64,000 nt of DNA from Desmodesmus armatus (Eukaryota > Chlorophyta > Chlorophyceae > Sphaeropleales > Scenedesmaceae): the NCBI GenBank assembly GCA_007449985.2, contig VIIQ02000773.1, forward strand, positions 248,001-312,000, written 5' to 3'. A program made the position numbers and the translations under genes. Within the stretch, counting starts at the first letter, position 1; the number at the start of each line of letters is the position of its first letter. This document shows, in pieces, positions 10,116 to 22,084 of the stretch. The notes under the pieces are model-generated. The model ran no database searches. It was not told where the DNA came from and saw only the letters and a program-made list of their open reading frames with translations.

Positions 10116-12314
10116 ATGCTTGGCATGAGTTCAGTACGGTCGTGCAGCGGATGGTGCACTGCACTGGCTACCATCTGGTGCCTGAGTGTCCTGAGCGGGT
10201 GAGTGACGCACGTTTATGACGTTCCGCACTGTAGGCCATTCAAACTATCAGCATAGTTCGCGTACCGCACACTGGCTGCCTCTGAGTGTCGCCAGCCTGC
10301 AGATGCCAGTTCTGATCCTGCTGCCAAATGCCTGCAGGTGCCTTCCCACAGCTTTAGCATGCGGTCTGCATGATGGATCAGCAGTCGATGGTCAGCACTA
10401 CCACCATGCCCTCAAGGCATGGAAGCAGAGTGGCCCTCACCTCCACAGACGGCAGCTGTTGAGTTCAGAGTCAATGGACAGCATAGATACCTTGGACATG
10501 GCAGAGGCTCTTGATGCAGCAGAGCAGCTGAATGCATACCCCAGAGACAGCAGCACTGTGCAGAAATATCTGCAGGAGGCCTTGATGAACGGCCCACAAG
10601 AGGTCCCCGTCTGGTTTGTGGTCGTTACAGACCCCAGGTGAGCAGTGCAGCAGTGACAGCTGGGGTACTGGCGTACGCGTTGATGATAGTGGCCACATCG
10701 GCACTGCTCGGCTGCAGTTGGATGCACACCCCAGAGACAGCAGCACTGTGCAAAAGTATCTGCACAAGGCTTCGAAAAGGAGGACAGGGACCCCTTGCAT
10801 CTGCCTGTACACTGCCCACAAGGGGTCTGTCTGGTTTGTGATCGTCACAGACCCCAGTTGAGCAGTGCAGTGGTGACAGCGGGAGTAGTGGTGTTGATGA
10901 TGGTGGTGGGGGCTCCTGCAATGCCCCACGTGGGGTGCACCCGATGAGCTATCTGAGCTATGTAAGCCAGCTGTGATGAGTGCACAGTCAGGAGCAGCAC
11001 ATGCAGTCATCAGAAAACCTCGCCTCCACTTTCAGCAGTGTCGTGGGGAAGCCACGCGCATGCGCGCTGCGGTGAACCCTTCACAACCCAAGCCCTGTGA
11101 CAGGGTGGCCCTGTTGATTTGGCCAAATTGCTAGACATGGTCAAATTACAGCGGCAAACTTGCGCGGCGGCTGCTTTTGCCTCTCAAAGACTGCACCGTT
11201 CAGGACCCCAATGCAGTGATGGACCCGGCCCATCGACGCATGTTAGCCCAGCAGCGCAGACATTGACACTCTTGGACCTCCCTGCGCCACCTTATCTATG
11301 CCGGCAGATGTGACACACAAACGTCTTGCTGCCTGATACCGCCCTTGTGAACCACTTGCAGCCTGCTGAGCACACTGCTCTGTGTCAAACTCACCATAGC
11401 ATTGCGGATCAGCCCAAATTCCAACATTGACACTCTACTTGTCTGTCTTTGTGTCTTTGTGATGTGTGGCCTGCAGGGAGCCCCGCAGCATTATCTCACA
11501 GCCGCAGGCAGAGCAGCAGGTCCAGCTGCTAAACCGCGCATACACATCCGGCCTGCCTGGCACAGCAGGTGTCATCAGTGAGGATGCTGCCAGCGCAGGC
11601 CCCCGGCAGCTCTGGCGGTTTAAGCTCATGGGTGTGCGCTATACCTCGAGCAAAACCCCGATGTGCATCGGCAGTGATTTGGAGGACAAGCTGAAGTCTA
11701 TGTGGCACCCGCAGCTGGTGGAGGCCACACGCCAGGCTGGCAGTCGCGCTGGCGCTGTTGCTGACAAAACCTTAGTCATCTACACAACGGACCTTACCTC
11801 ACCAGCCTGCAAGGGCCTAGTGCCAGGGTACAAGTCGCTGTTCGGTTGGAGCAACACGCCGATGGAGCTACAGTACTGGAAGCAGCGAGGCCAGGTGTAT
11901 AAGGACGGTGTTGTGCTGGACTTTCGGTATCTCTACCACGATGACCGGGCCAGCCTTGAAGCAGGGGCGAAGTCGCTGCATGGCGCGTCTTCAGGGGCAC
12001 AGCTAGTGCACGAAGTCGGGCACTTCCTGGGCCTGTTGCATACGTTTGTGGGGGGTTGCAGCAGCAGTCCGGCCATGACTGATGGTGTAGACGACACGCC
12101 GGCTGAGGCTCACCCTAGGTCCTGGGGTGTGGATCTTGGGGATGCCAGCGGGGGGTGCAGGGAGCGGGATACATGCCCCGGGGCACCGGGGGCTGACTCT
12201 CGAGACAATTACATGTCATATAACAACTTGTCATGTGCGATAAAGTTCACGCCCGGGCAGCAGGCGCGGATGTTGTATCTGTTTAATAGTATGCGTGCGG
12301 CCAGCACGCACTAG
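10116..12314 (+). CDS. Secreted M43 (pappalysin-type) zinc metalloprotease
   Basis: Three exons join in phase: 10116-10198, 10338-10637 and 11477-12314, giving 406 residues. The first exon is a signal peptide (hydrophobic WCTALATIWCLSVLSG). A propeptide-like acidic/basic stretch with HLHRRQLLSS follows. The catalytic domain runs from about residue 110, beginning VPVWFVVVTDPR, with the Zn motif HEVGHFLGLLH in the third exon and a Met-turn NYMSYNN before FTPGQQARM. Conserved cysteines flank the site (GGCSSSP, GGCRERDTC). Clan MA metzincins of this type cleave extracellular proteins; in walled flagellates cell-wall or matrix turnover is a fair guess, but that is inference. The 3' end of exon 2 was duplicated into intron 2, and there the donor is broken. 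Confidence 0.9.
10721..10895 (+). repeat. Second copy of the protease exon 2 end with a dead donor
   Basis: The block repeats about 10530-10675: CCCCAGAGACAGCAGCACTG, the following codons, GGTTTGTG...ACAGACCCCAG, and the first intron bases. It carries an insertion (AGGACAGGGACCCCTTGCAT). The donor, CAG|GTGAGC in the original at 10638, is CAG|TTGAGC here, so it cannot act as a normal 5' splice site. Confidence 0.85.
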
Positions 12315-13367
12315 CAGTGTTGGGGCTGGGGAACGATGGAGGCGGGGTACTGCTGTTGCTATGCTGTTGTGGTGTTGTGTGGGTGTCAGTCACCTCGGGT
12401 TGCAGCCTTTTACAGAGGCTGTGCACTGCCTCAGCAGCAGCTGGTTGCACTGTTTTGCAAATGTTGCTGTGGAAGATGTCCTGACATTTGAAGCGGCCTA
12501 GCCTTGGTGCAGCTTGTGGCAGCGTGCATGACAGTGCATGTTCAGGTGGGTGCACATGCAGCTCCCTGTGGGGCTGGGAGAAGTGCTTCAGTTGGTTGTA
12601 TCAGCTAGCCTGGTGTTTGGCTCTTACATGGCTGGTAATGCACCCTGTGACGGTTAATATATAAGTATTGAGGACACAGCTGTTCGTATTATTTACAAGG
12701 TGGTGCAGCGTATGCTTGACAAAGCTTGCACACGTGTCAGGTCCACACCTTGGCACCCATGCTGCGAAGCATGGCCAGATGGATAGCTTCACTTTTTTAC
12801 ACACATGCCATACCCATAATGGCATGCTATATAACGGGGCAGGGGCTTTGCATACCACGTGGCTTATGTTTGTGGGGTTGATGGTCGCACATGTTGGTCG
12901 TCTGAAATAGCACTCAGACCAGGTGCCTGTTTGGGGTGCTGCGGCTGCACATCAATGCGGTTGTGCATTGGTTGAAGCTTCTTCTGAGCTCGGATACCAT
13001 ACATACTTGCACTTTTACGTGTCCCAGGCAGGGTGCTCACCCCTACACTTGATCCCTTTTGGTGCCTGTACAGGTTGCAGTACTGTTGTGCCTTCGTGTC
13101 ATCGTACTGCAGGCATGCCAGTAATCCAGCACATATACTATTTTTTTATGTGCATAAACTAGTTTTAAAGTTTGAACCTGCTGTCACGTAATCAAAACAC
13201 CACTTCTGATGCTTCTGATCACGATGGCGCGCGAAATTTGAAGTTTGCTCCAGCCACGCAGCAGTTCTGTCAGTACCCCTTAGTAAAGCTGATTACAGGC
13301 TGATGATCAGCATCAGGCTTCTGCTGCTGAGGTCCCACAGCAACAGCAGCAACACCTGTTGAACAGC
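12315..13367. other. 1.05-kb spacer, protease to IFT70
   Basis: I see no gene on either strand. Downstream of the protease stop is T- and G-rich sequence, presumably 3' UTR. The last 200 bases before 13368 should hold the IFT70 promoter and 5' UTR. Confidence 0.4.
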
Positions 13368-16300
13368 ATGGCGTTTCTTTACCAGGCCAACAGGCCAGTA
13401 GCTCAAGGGCAGCTCACCCAAACAGTGTACAGTTTGGTCCGGGATCAACGGTTTAGCGAGGCTGTGCAGCTGCTTGAGCAGGAGCTTCAGGTACAGTCGG
13501 CAGCAGGGCAGTAGATGACAACAGCAGCTGTTTCCACCTAGACACTTCTACACCTTACCTTGTTGCCTTGCAGTTCGTGGCAGACAGCAGACCTGGATTG
13601 TCTCTTCTAGCCTACTGCTACTATCACTCGGGTTCCTTTGAACAAGCAGCATCCACGTAAGTGAAGGGCCGGGGTCCTACTTCAGCTGCACCTCCGCTGC
13701 TGACCTGGCAACAGACTGTTCCTGCACATAGCTTCAGCACTTACAGCACAGCAACATGACCTTGGATTGTTGTGTTGTTTGTCTGCAACAGATATGAGCA
13801 GCTCAGCAGGATCTGTCCAAGTGAGGATGGCTACAAGCTGTACTTTGCCCAGTCCTTGTTCAAGGTCAGCACAGCAGTTGAGGGTGCTTGCAAGCTCGCT
13901 TCAGGGGCTGCATGCAGGTGTCTTGAATAAGCCTGACCATTCATCCGGTGCTGGAAAAACACCATGCAACACACAGTCGCCAGCCACCGCTGCATGAGTC
14001 CACCTGCATGGCTCCTCAAGTGGTTTTGAACATGCAAAGACACCAGAACTGTCGTGTCTTGTGCCGCAGGCTGGCATGTATCCTGAAGCGGCAAAAGCAG
14101 CAGTGCGGGTCACTGACCCCGCCCATGCCAAACATGTCAGCAACCTGCTTGCAGTGATTGCCTTTGAGCAGGACAACCTGCCAGGTGGGTTACACACCTC
14201 AGTCCTGCAGTGCTGTTTACCCAGCAATTGTTTGCATGGTGAGGCTGGCACCCAGCACACACCAGCATATCCCATGAGTGTAGGAGGCCTGTGGAACCCA
14301 GGTTCAGACTGATTGATACTCAGGTCGCTGTCAACACATGAGGTGTCCTTGATGGCAGCGTGCTTGGGGCTCATGACGCCTGAGGAACCTAGGTTCATTC
14401 TGAGTGACAACGGTCTGCTGCAAAAGTGTTCACGTCCAACTAAGCCCTGTTTCATGTGCAGGCTGCAGGCGGCAGCTGGAGCAGTGTGAGTCTGGGTGTG
14501 AAGTGGAGGTGGCTGTCAACACTGGCTGCGTTCTGTTCAAGGAAGGGGACTATGAGGGAGCAGCAGCCAAGTTCAAGGAAGCTGCAGCACTTGACAGCAG
14601 CAACCCGGTGAGGCGAACAGCAGAGCTGCACTCAGCCACATCCGTTGCCTACTGTGGCCCTGTATGTAGCTGATTGGAAATGCCCTGGAACAGTTGCAGG
14701 CCGACAGAGGGAGTGCCCCATAAGCTGCAGATGCGCCAGTACAGCACACAACCTCATGTGTCAACACATGTGCGTACAATCTGGGAGGGTTGCATTACTG
14801 CAGCCACTCACCAAGCACGTGGTGCAACGGCGCTGTGTTGTTGTGCAGGCAGAACTGCAATACAACATTGCGCTGTGCTGCTACAAGCTCAAGCAGTACA
14901 GCCAGGCACTGAAACACCTGGCAGAGATTGTTGAGAGGGGTGTGCGGGAGCACCCAGAACTTGGCGTGGGAAGGTAAGCCATGCCCTGCATCCGCAGCAG
15001 CAGCGGCACCAACAGCACCAACAGCAGTAGCTATATGTGTGACGCAGCAGCGGCCCACTAGGTCAGTGGTCAATGAGTGAACCGTGATGCAGCTGAGCGC
15101 TGCCGTTCATTTCAGCAGCCGCGTCACGTGACAGCGCGTGAAGTATTCGTTGCATGCTGGCTTCCCATCGCTCAGCTGGAAGCCCTCTAACACTGCCGGG
15201 CGAGCACAACCAGGTATCTTTCAACTGTGACAACGGTGTGGCCGTGTGCTGTTGCTGTTTGTGCTGCTCATGCTGCAGTCATCTTGATGGGCTGGGTGTG
15301 CGCAGTGTGGGCAACAGCCAGGCACTGAAGGAGACAGCACTGGTTGAGGCCTTCAACCTCAAGGCAGCCATTGAGATGATGACCAAAAACACACCGGCAG
15401 CAGCAGAGGCGCTGGCGGACATGCCGCCAAGGTATGCAGCAGCATCTGCTGACCTCCACATGCATCTGGATGGGCTGCAGGATGCTGTATGGGGGGTGGT
15501 CTGTACGGGGCACCAAGCAGCTTGCACATCAGTTTCAACTGGCAGGATCTGTGCTGTTTTGACTGACTGGCTCACTCACTCACTCACTCACTCACTCACT
15601 CACTCACTCACTGATTGACTGCTGACCAACTGACTGAATGAATGAACGACTGAATGACTGACTAATAGACTGACTGACTGACTGTGCGTTCACCTCCACA
15701 GGTCAGAATCTGAGCTGGATCCTGTGACACTCCACAACATGGCGCTGGTGCACATGGACAAGTCGCCTGGTGCTGGCTTCAAGAAGCTCAACTTCCTCAT
15801 CAGCAGCGGCAACTTCCCGCCGGAAACGTTTGCCAACCTGCTGCTGCTGTACTGCGCACCTCAGCACGGCTTCCTTGACCTTGCAGCAGATGTCATGGCA
15901 GAGAACCCAGACCTGTGTGAAACACTGCTCACTAGGGTGAGGCACTCAGTGGCTTTGTTGATGAACTGGTCAGCTCAACCCGCTAGCTGGTGTGTACACA
16001 TAGGCTGCGATGGCAGTACATGGTGGATGGCACTGCATGGCATGAGCTCTCATAGCAGAGAACCCAGACCTGTGTGAAACACTGCTCACTAGGGTGAGGC
16101 ACTCAGTGGCTTAGCCAGACTGATGGTTGGCTAAACCCGCTAGCTGGTGTCCACAGCATAGGCTGCGATCAAAGTACATGTAGATGGCATGATGTCTCAC
16201 ATGCATGTATGGGGGGTGGGCATGCAAGCCTGGGCATCAGACTTTGCGGAGATACATGTGCTCTGGGCTGTTGCCACCTACACTCAAACATGGGTCTGGC

Positions 16301-19198
16301 AGCAGCCCTGTGTCATTTGCAGGCAGCAACAGCCTTCTATAGAGTGCAGGGAGGGTGCCACTCTGCACAGTAGCAGCACACTGTCATGCCCCTGCCCCCT
16401 GGTGTGAAGGCTCGCTTTACGACTAAAAGCAGCACTGGCTTTGAGGAGTGGTGGTCTCAGTTCGTGTTGTTGCTCACACCGCTTACTACTATGTGCGTGC
16501 CTGAACGCACTTTGCGACATCATGTGATAGTATCGTGTCATCATGACATTGACACCAGTACCTGCTTGATGCAAACTCATGTGTTCAACACCCCCTCCTG
16601 CAGGATCTGTCGGACCTGCTGCAGTGTCTGATCCTGCGCAAGCAGCAGCCTGAGGCAGCTCTGCAGCAGCTTGATGAGCTGGCAGGGCGCCATGTGGAGG
16701 GGCTCAGGAGCCTCACCAAATCCATACAGGATGTGCGGCTGCGGCGGGACAATGACGGCATACGGGCAGCTATACAGCAGTACGATGATGCGCTAGAGCG
16801 ATACATACCAGGTATGCAATTGGGTGATGGTTACCAGTGCCCACGAAAGTCTGTTGCATCCAAATTTTTGTTGGAGTGAACGGAATTGGTCATATCACAG
16901 ATGGCTGGAGAGGCTGGAGAGGAAGGAGAGAAGCAGGGCAGTTGCAGGGGGTGAGGTTGGCGCAGGGTTTGTGCGTGCCTCTGTGCAAGCAGGTGCCTGG
17001 TGGTCACTGCAAGTGCCAAAGCTGACATATCGTATCGTAGCGAGCAAGGGGCAGGTCCATGTTTGCATTGTCAATCATGTCGGGCCAAGCATCACATGAC
17101 CGCCAGGGTGCTGCTCATGGTGTGGGTCGTGGAGTTCAATGACATGTGATCACAAAGCACCGCCATATCACATGGCATGAACGCAACCATTCCCATAGCA
17201 ACTGCCGTTCCCCTGGTTGATTGAATGACTGCTGGGGTTCTGTGCGTAATGTGTGCGATCCTGCCGCCGCCACGCTGCAGTGCTGATGGCTATGGGGTCC
17301 ATCCTGTGGGAGCAGGGCGCCTACAGCGCACTGGAGCAGCTGTTCAGGCAGTCTGCAGAGTTCTGCAGCGAGCATGACACCTGGAAGCTCAACGTGGCAC
17401 ACACATTCTTCATGCAGGTGCGCTCATAGGCAGGCAGGCGGACAAGCGGGCAGGCATGCAGGCGGGCGGACGGGCATGCAGGCGGGCAGGCATGCAGGCA
17501 GGCAGACAGCCCGGCAGGCAGGCAGGCAGGCGGGTGGGCGGGCAGGCGGGCGGGCATCCACGCAGGCAGGCAGGCACCCTTCCTCGTTCATACAGGGCAG
17601 TTCACAAATCAGCGCATCATCACAGCACCCTGACGACAAGCATGATTTGATGGCATGCACGAGCTTTTCTGGCCTCGTCACATGTGTGGCACGCACGCAT
17701 GTTTGTAAGCAGGAGAGCAAGTACCGTGACGCCATCCGTTACTACCAACCGCTGATTGCGCGCAACGCAAACAACCTGCTGGGCGTCACGGCGATTGTGC
17801 TGGCCAACCTGTGTGTCAGCTACATCATGACAAGCCAGGTAAGAGGCTTGTTACACCGGGCCCGCTGTACCTGGTTAGTGTCAGTGAGAGGGGGGGGGGG
17901 ACTGGTCCAGCAGTAACATCAGCAGTGGGCAACTACGCAACACTGTTTACAGCTAGGTAGCCAGGCCGGCTGCCCAACACCTGCAGCCTGCAGCAGAGCT
18001 TTGGTGACAACTGCCCTGAGTGTTTGTGAGGTTGAGAGGCGGACACAGCTGCAGCCAGCTAGTTGCGGGATGCTTCGCACAGCAGCTTCTGCGCCGTGTC
18101 AAGGAGCAGGGACCACATGTAACTGTGCAGAGCGGCCGGGGTCATTGTCAACTTTGCTCGCCGGCCCTGTCTGCTGTGTAATATAATATGTAATACCAAG
18201 GACTCTCAAGAGGTGTTGGCAGTAGGAGCGCATTTGCATACAACCCTCAAAGCCGTCATAGGACAATCAGGCACCTGCCACCATGCCCGGTTTGAGCCTA
18301 CCCGCACATGCCATGGAGCTGCTCCCCATCCGCAACCCCCCCCCCACGCCCCCACTGGTTTGATTTCAGCCTCCTTGTTCAGTCAAACTGACGCCATGTG
18401 TTGTGCTTGCCACAGAATGAGGAGGCTGAGGAGTTGATGCGTCACGTAGAGCAGGAGGAGGAGGAGGCAGCAGCACACGAGCCTGAGGGCCTGCAGCTGC
18501 ACCTGTGCATCATCAACCTTGTCATAGGGACACTCTACTGCTCAAAGGTGGGCGGGTGCATCTGCCTCTCAGCGCCTTGGTAGGATTGCTGCGCTGACAG
18601 GGGCTGCTTCCAGCTGAAAGCCGGGCTGCTACAAATTTGGTAGCTACCTTCCCGCTGCAGGAGTGCAACTGAAGCAGTCACCACACGCACTTGTACGACC
18701 TTTCCAACCAGCCAGCAAGAGGCTTACGTTCTGCACAGACCGGCCTGCTTGCATTGCACTGTATTTGTGGCTAGCATGTACACACGGTGGTGTCATGGTG
18801 ATTCCACTAAGAATTTCTGGGTCATGCTTGCTTCTTTGTGTGTGCAGGGCAACTATGAGTTTGGCATCAGCAGGGTGATCAAGAGCCTCGAGCCCTACAG
18901 CGCAAAGCTCAGCACAGACACCTGGTTCTATGCTAAGCGCTGCTTCCTGTCGCTGGTGGATGGCCTAGCTAAGCATATGATACCTTTCAAGACCGAGAGC
19001 TGGGAAGAGGTCCTGGCATTTTTGGAAGAGGCAGAGAAAGTGGGCCGCAGCATACCAGCTTCGTTTGCTGAGGCGGGGGGTGGTGCTGCTGCTGGCGTTG
19101 CCTCCCTAAGTGGGGCAAGAGGGAGTGAGGGAGCGACAGTGGCTAGTGAAGCCCGGCTCATGAGAGCACTGCTGCTGAAGATGAAGCAGATGTACTGA
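13368..19198 (+). CDS. IFT70: IFT70 (TTC30/DYF-1), intraflagellar transport complex B subunit
   Basis: TPR protein of the IFT-B core, needed to build cilia. Thirteen exons join in phase: 13368-13490, 13574-13656, 13792-13864, 14070-14184, 14462-14607, 14849-14973, 15279-15431, 15702-15936, 16604-16811, 17281-17417, 17713-17838, 18416-18547 and 18848-19198. They give 668 residues; animal TTC30 has about 665. Hallmarks: GLSLLAYCYYHSG, ELDPVTLHNMALVHMD, NFPPETFANLLLLYC, DTWKLNVAHTFFMQ, AIVLANLCVSYIMTSQNEEA and GNYEFGISRVIKSLEPY. Exon 1 is only 41 codons. A short Gly/Ala-rich insertion (AEAGGGAAAGVASLSGARGS) precedes the C-terminal helix. The end of exon 8 is duplicated in intron 8. This gene is the best evidence that the organism makes flagella. 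Confidence 0.97.
15571..15612. repeat. (CTCA)n microsatellite in IFT70 intron 7
   Basis: About ten tandem CTCA/CACT units, followed by imperfect TGACTGAC units to about 15682, just upstream of the exon 8 acceptor. Confidence 0.95.
16050..16190 (+). repeat. Second copy of the IFT70 exon 8 end and its 5' splice site
   Basis: Bases from about 16057 repeat those from about 15900 at a 157-bp offset. About 40 exon bases (GAACCCAGACCTGTGTGAAA and on to ACTAGG) are identical, as is GTGAGGCACTCAGTGGCTT of the intron. The intron continues with similar text (ACCCGCTAGCTGGTGT). Donors are at 15937 and 16094; both look functional. Confidence 0.92.
17425..17575. repeat. GGCAGGCA/GGCGGGC-rich minisatellite in IFT70 intron 10
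   Basis: Irregular tandem GCAGGCAGGC, GCGGGCAGGC and GCATGCAGGC units fill the intron right after the exon 10 donor. The array is strongly G-rich on the coding strand and open in several frames, which explains spurious ORFs on both strands. Confidence 0.9.
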
Positions 19199-19379
19199 AT
19201 GCAGCCTGTGGTTGCCATTTACTGTTGATCGTTGATGGTTCATTTGGCAGCATTGTACGATTTCTAAGCTGAAACATCAGCCCGAGGCTGTTGCAGTTTC
19301 AAGTGACACCCGATCTGAGACCGATCTGCAACGGTGTCAATCTCAACGTCGTCAAACGTCGTCACCCTGCAGCTACTGC

Positions 19380-20034
19380 ATGGCTACCCAGAGTGAAAAG
19401 CATCAACCCTTGCCAACAAAATCACCCAGTCAGCCAGCCATGGGCCGTCCTTATGATGTGCATCTGCTAAACTGGCAGCTGAGCGTGTTCTGGGCCTTTG
19501 CAGGGACCGTTTCACTTGCAACGTGCGTTTCATCAACCAACAAACGTCTCAGAGCAGAGGTAAGCTTGTGGCAGCCACACTTTCAGACTTGCTGCATGAT
19601 CTTGCACCAGTGCTGCTCACCAACACCACCATCCTGCCTGCGTTGTATCTGCAAACAGAGTGAGCGTGTGAAGCTGCAGGAGCAGAAAGTAGAGCTCTTG
19701 GAGCGCGTTGTAAGGTAAAGGGGACGCCCAGGCATGTGACTGGGTCACATGTGTCACCACCATGGGACCACCTGGGAGGTGTTGCAGCCTTGAGAGACGC
19801 TGCATCACCTATGCTAGTCATGTTTGAGGCTCTCCAGCAGCAAAGAGCCGTGAACGTCATCTGCTACTCACACTGTGCAGATTGCAAGAGCAAGCCAAGC
19901 ACCAGCAGAAGCAGTTGGAGCAGGTGGAGGATCTGCTGACGCACAGCACGCGTGGTTGGTTTGGGCGGCAGCAACTGCCGTACCGGGACTTGATGACAGT
20001 GCTGGTCAGCAAGACGACAACTGCCAGTGGCTGA
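19380..20034 (+). CDS. Small single-TM coiled-coil protein, function unknown
   Basis: Three exons join in phase: 19380-19559, 19659-19714 and 19881-20034, giving 129 residues. A polar leader is followed by one hydrophobic span (WQLSVFWAFAGTVSLATCV, about residues 32-50), a basic patch (STNKRLRAE), a heptad-like coiled coil (VKLQEQKVELLERVVRLQEQ, continuing through QAKHQQKQLEQVEDLL) and a tail with RGWFGRQQLPYRDLM. I do not recognise a family. The topology suggests a small membrane-anchored tether. It lies only 181 bp after the IFT70 stop in the same orientation, which may or may not be meaningful. Splice sites are canonical and phases agree, so I believe it is a real gene. Confidence 0.7.
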
Positions 20035-22084
20035 CCAGCATCTCAGCTGCTGGTTGATGCATAACAGGGTTTATGCATAAAGTGTGCCCTGCCACCCCAC
20101 CTGGCATGTCTTCCAAGCCCAGCTTTCACAGCCAGAAGCAGTCTGCAGGTTTTGAGCGCAGCTGCAGAATACGGGCGTCACTCACCACCCCAGCCCCATG
20201 CGGCGCGCCTCAACTGCTCTGAAGCAGCTCTCATGGCTGCCCAGGCAGCCTGGTCTCAGCAGCAGCAGCAGTGGGCCTGCTGCAGCCCTCTCCACACCAC
20301 CTAGAGATGTTGTCATGGAGCGATGCTGACGGCCGCCGTCACGTGACTGGTCAAGGGTTTGGCCGAAGCCTGTCGCGGTGGTCCGTCAGCACTGAGCAGC
20401 CTGCTGCACAGACTGCAGCGTTTTGAGCTTGCTGCCACTGTGCACCAGACTCCTTTAGGCAGCAGTGTGTTTTGTTGCCAGCTGTGGTGTTGGTGCACCC
20501 CGCCCACGTCAGCAGGCCGCAAGGTCCTCCCCTGCACCTCTGCGTCATCGGCCACCTTTGTGCACAGGTCTTGCTTGGCTTGGTCCTCTGAGTGCTCCGC
20601 ACACCCTGTTGCTGCATGCCTCCATGCTTACATAGTGCACTTGCTGTTGCTGCCTCAGCACTGGGTTTGACCCTGCAAGAATGAGGTGTTTGTAATGGTT
20701 GGTGGTGGGGGCTTGCCGTGGATTGTGTTCCCTTTGTTTGTGTGGCCCTTGCCTGTGGATTATGCCCTATGAGCCTAGTTTGGCTCCAGAAAGGGCCCTG
20801 ACCCAGTTTAGTGGTAGTAGTAATGTGAAGCAGGCTCGTGTGGCTTGCACACTGCGGTCGCACTGCAGTGGGCAACTCTGCATGTACCTGACACGAGTCT
20901 CTGCAAGTGAAGGCTGCAGTCACCTTTCATGTTGCTATGTGTACCTTGCTGCACAAGGTGCAGGCTGCTGTAGTTGCAGTTGCCAACCCTAGTCCAGAGT
21001 TGGGTTGACTTGAAAGGGAGGCATGTCCAATGTTGTATCAATCACGTGCGTAACCAGCAAGGTGTGGCAACAACAAAAGTACATTGCTGCTGGCGGCGAC
21101 TGCTTTGAGACTGGGCTGTTTGCGTGTGTATCAGGAACACTGAACAGATTGACCATATGTCACAAGTGATGCGCCCAGCACGCTAGGCAACACACAGAAC
21201 CTTGCCAGTGCTGCCCTTATCAGGAGCAGAGCACCACAAGCTGTACAGGAAAAATGCACTCAAGCGCAGGGTCAGTCAAGAACCCACACCTGCCTTCCAA
21301 CACACCGCTGGCACATACATGCCCAGCAGAGGTCCGAACAAGGGCAGCACAGCCCACACACCAGCCAGGCATGGGCTGCGCCAACCAGCACAACCAATGG
21401 GAACCAAGCACAACCAAGCACAGTGAAAACAGAGCTCACAGACAGAAAAGAGCGCACCAACATGCGCGCGGTACATGCACAGGTTTTGCTTGCTGGGCAG
21501 AAGAGCAAAGAGAGGCAACAACGTAGCACACCAAGCCGCACGCAGTGCAGGACAGCATGTAGCCAACAGGCCAGCATACACCCCAGCCGCAGGGCCTGCT
21601 ACACACATCCCAACAGGGTGCTGCATGTGTTGCAGAGACACACAGGGGCCCCCCTGTGCACACAAGCAATACAGCATTTGATGCAAACATGCTGTTGCCA
21701 GCAGAGGAATACCCGGCTGCTGCCTTGAAATGCTGCCGCCACTGCTTACAGCTGCACTGCTGCACCAAGCCATATCAATCGCAAGTAGCAAGCTGCCCCA
21801 CACAGTTGGTTGAATGGCGTGTGCTGCTGCTGGCCATCCTGCTATCCTCTGCACAGCTGACATCACTGCTGGCACAGCGTGCCTGCACAGCTCCCCCCCA
21901 GGGACTGGCCACAGCACAAGCGCACTGCCATCGCGCACTGCCGCGCAGTCACAGGCACTCTGTCCAGAGGCACCCTGTGACATCGGCACACCTGCGTTGC
22001 AACTGCTGCCGCCATTGCTGCCGCGCCGTTTCGCTGCTGCAGTGGCCACGGCGACACAGCCTGCTGCTGCTGCTGCGCTGCTGC
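20035..22084. other. 2-kb convergent spacer, mostly 3' UTR
   Basis: This lies between two convergent genes. A plus-strand TGTAA occurs at 20691-20695 and a minus-strand one near 21745-21750. A long minus-strand open frame (21276-22265) overlaps the last CAF1 exon in the wrong frame; I treat it as a by-product of low stop frequency. I see no gene. Confidence 0.45.
21641..21658. repeat. Inverted repeat CACAGGGG-CC-CCCCTGTG
   Basis: An 8-bp arm, two-base centre and 8-bp arm, perfect, within the presumed CAF1 3' UTR. Confidence 0.85.

Noticed and set aside
17374..17916. Gln/Ala/Gly-rich open frame in IFT70 intron 10 and exon 11
   Set aside because: The intron part is the GGCAGGC minisatellite. 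Only the part from 17713 to 17838 is coding, as IFT70 exon 11, in its own frame.
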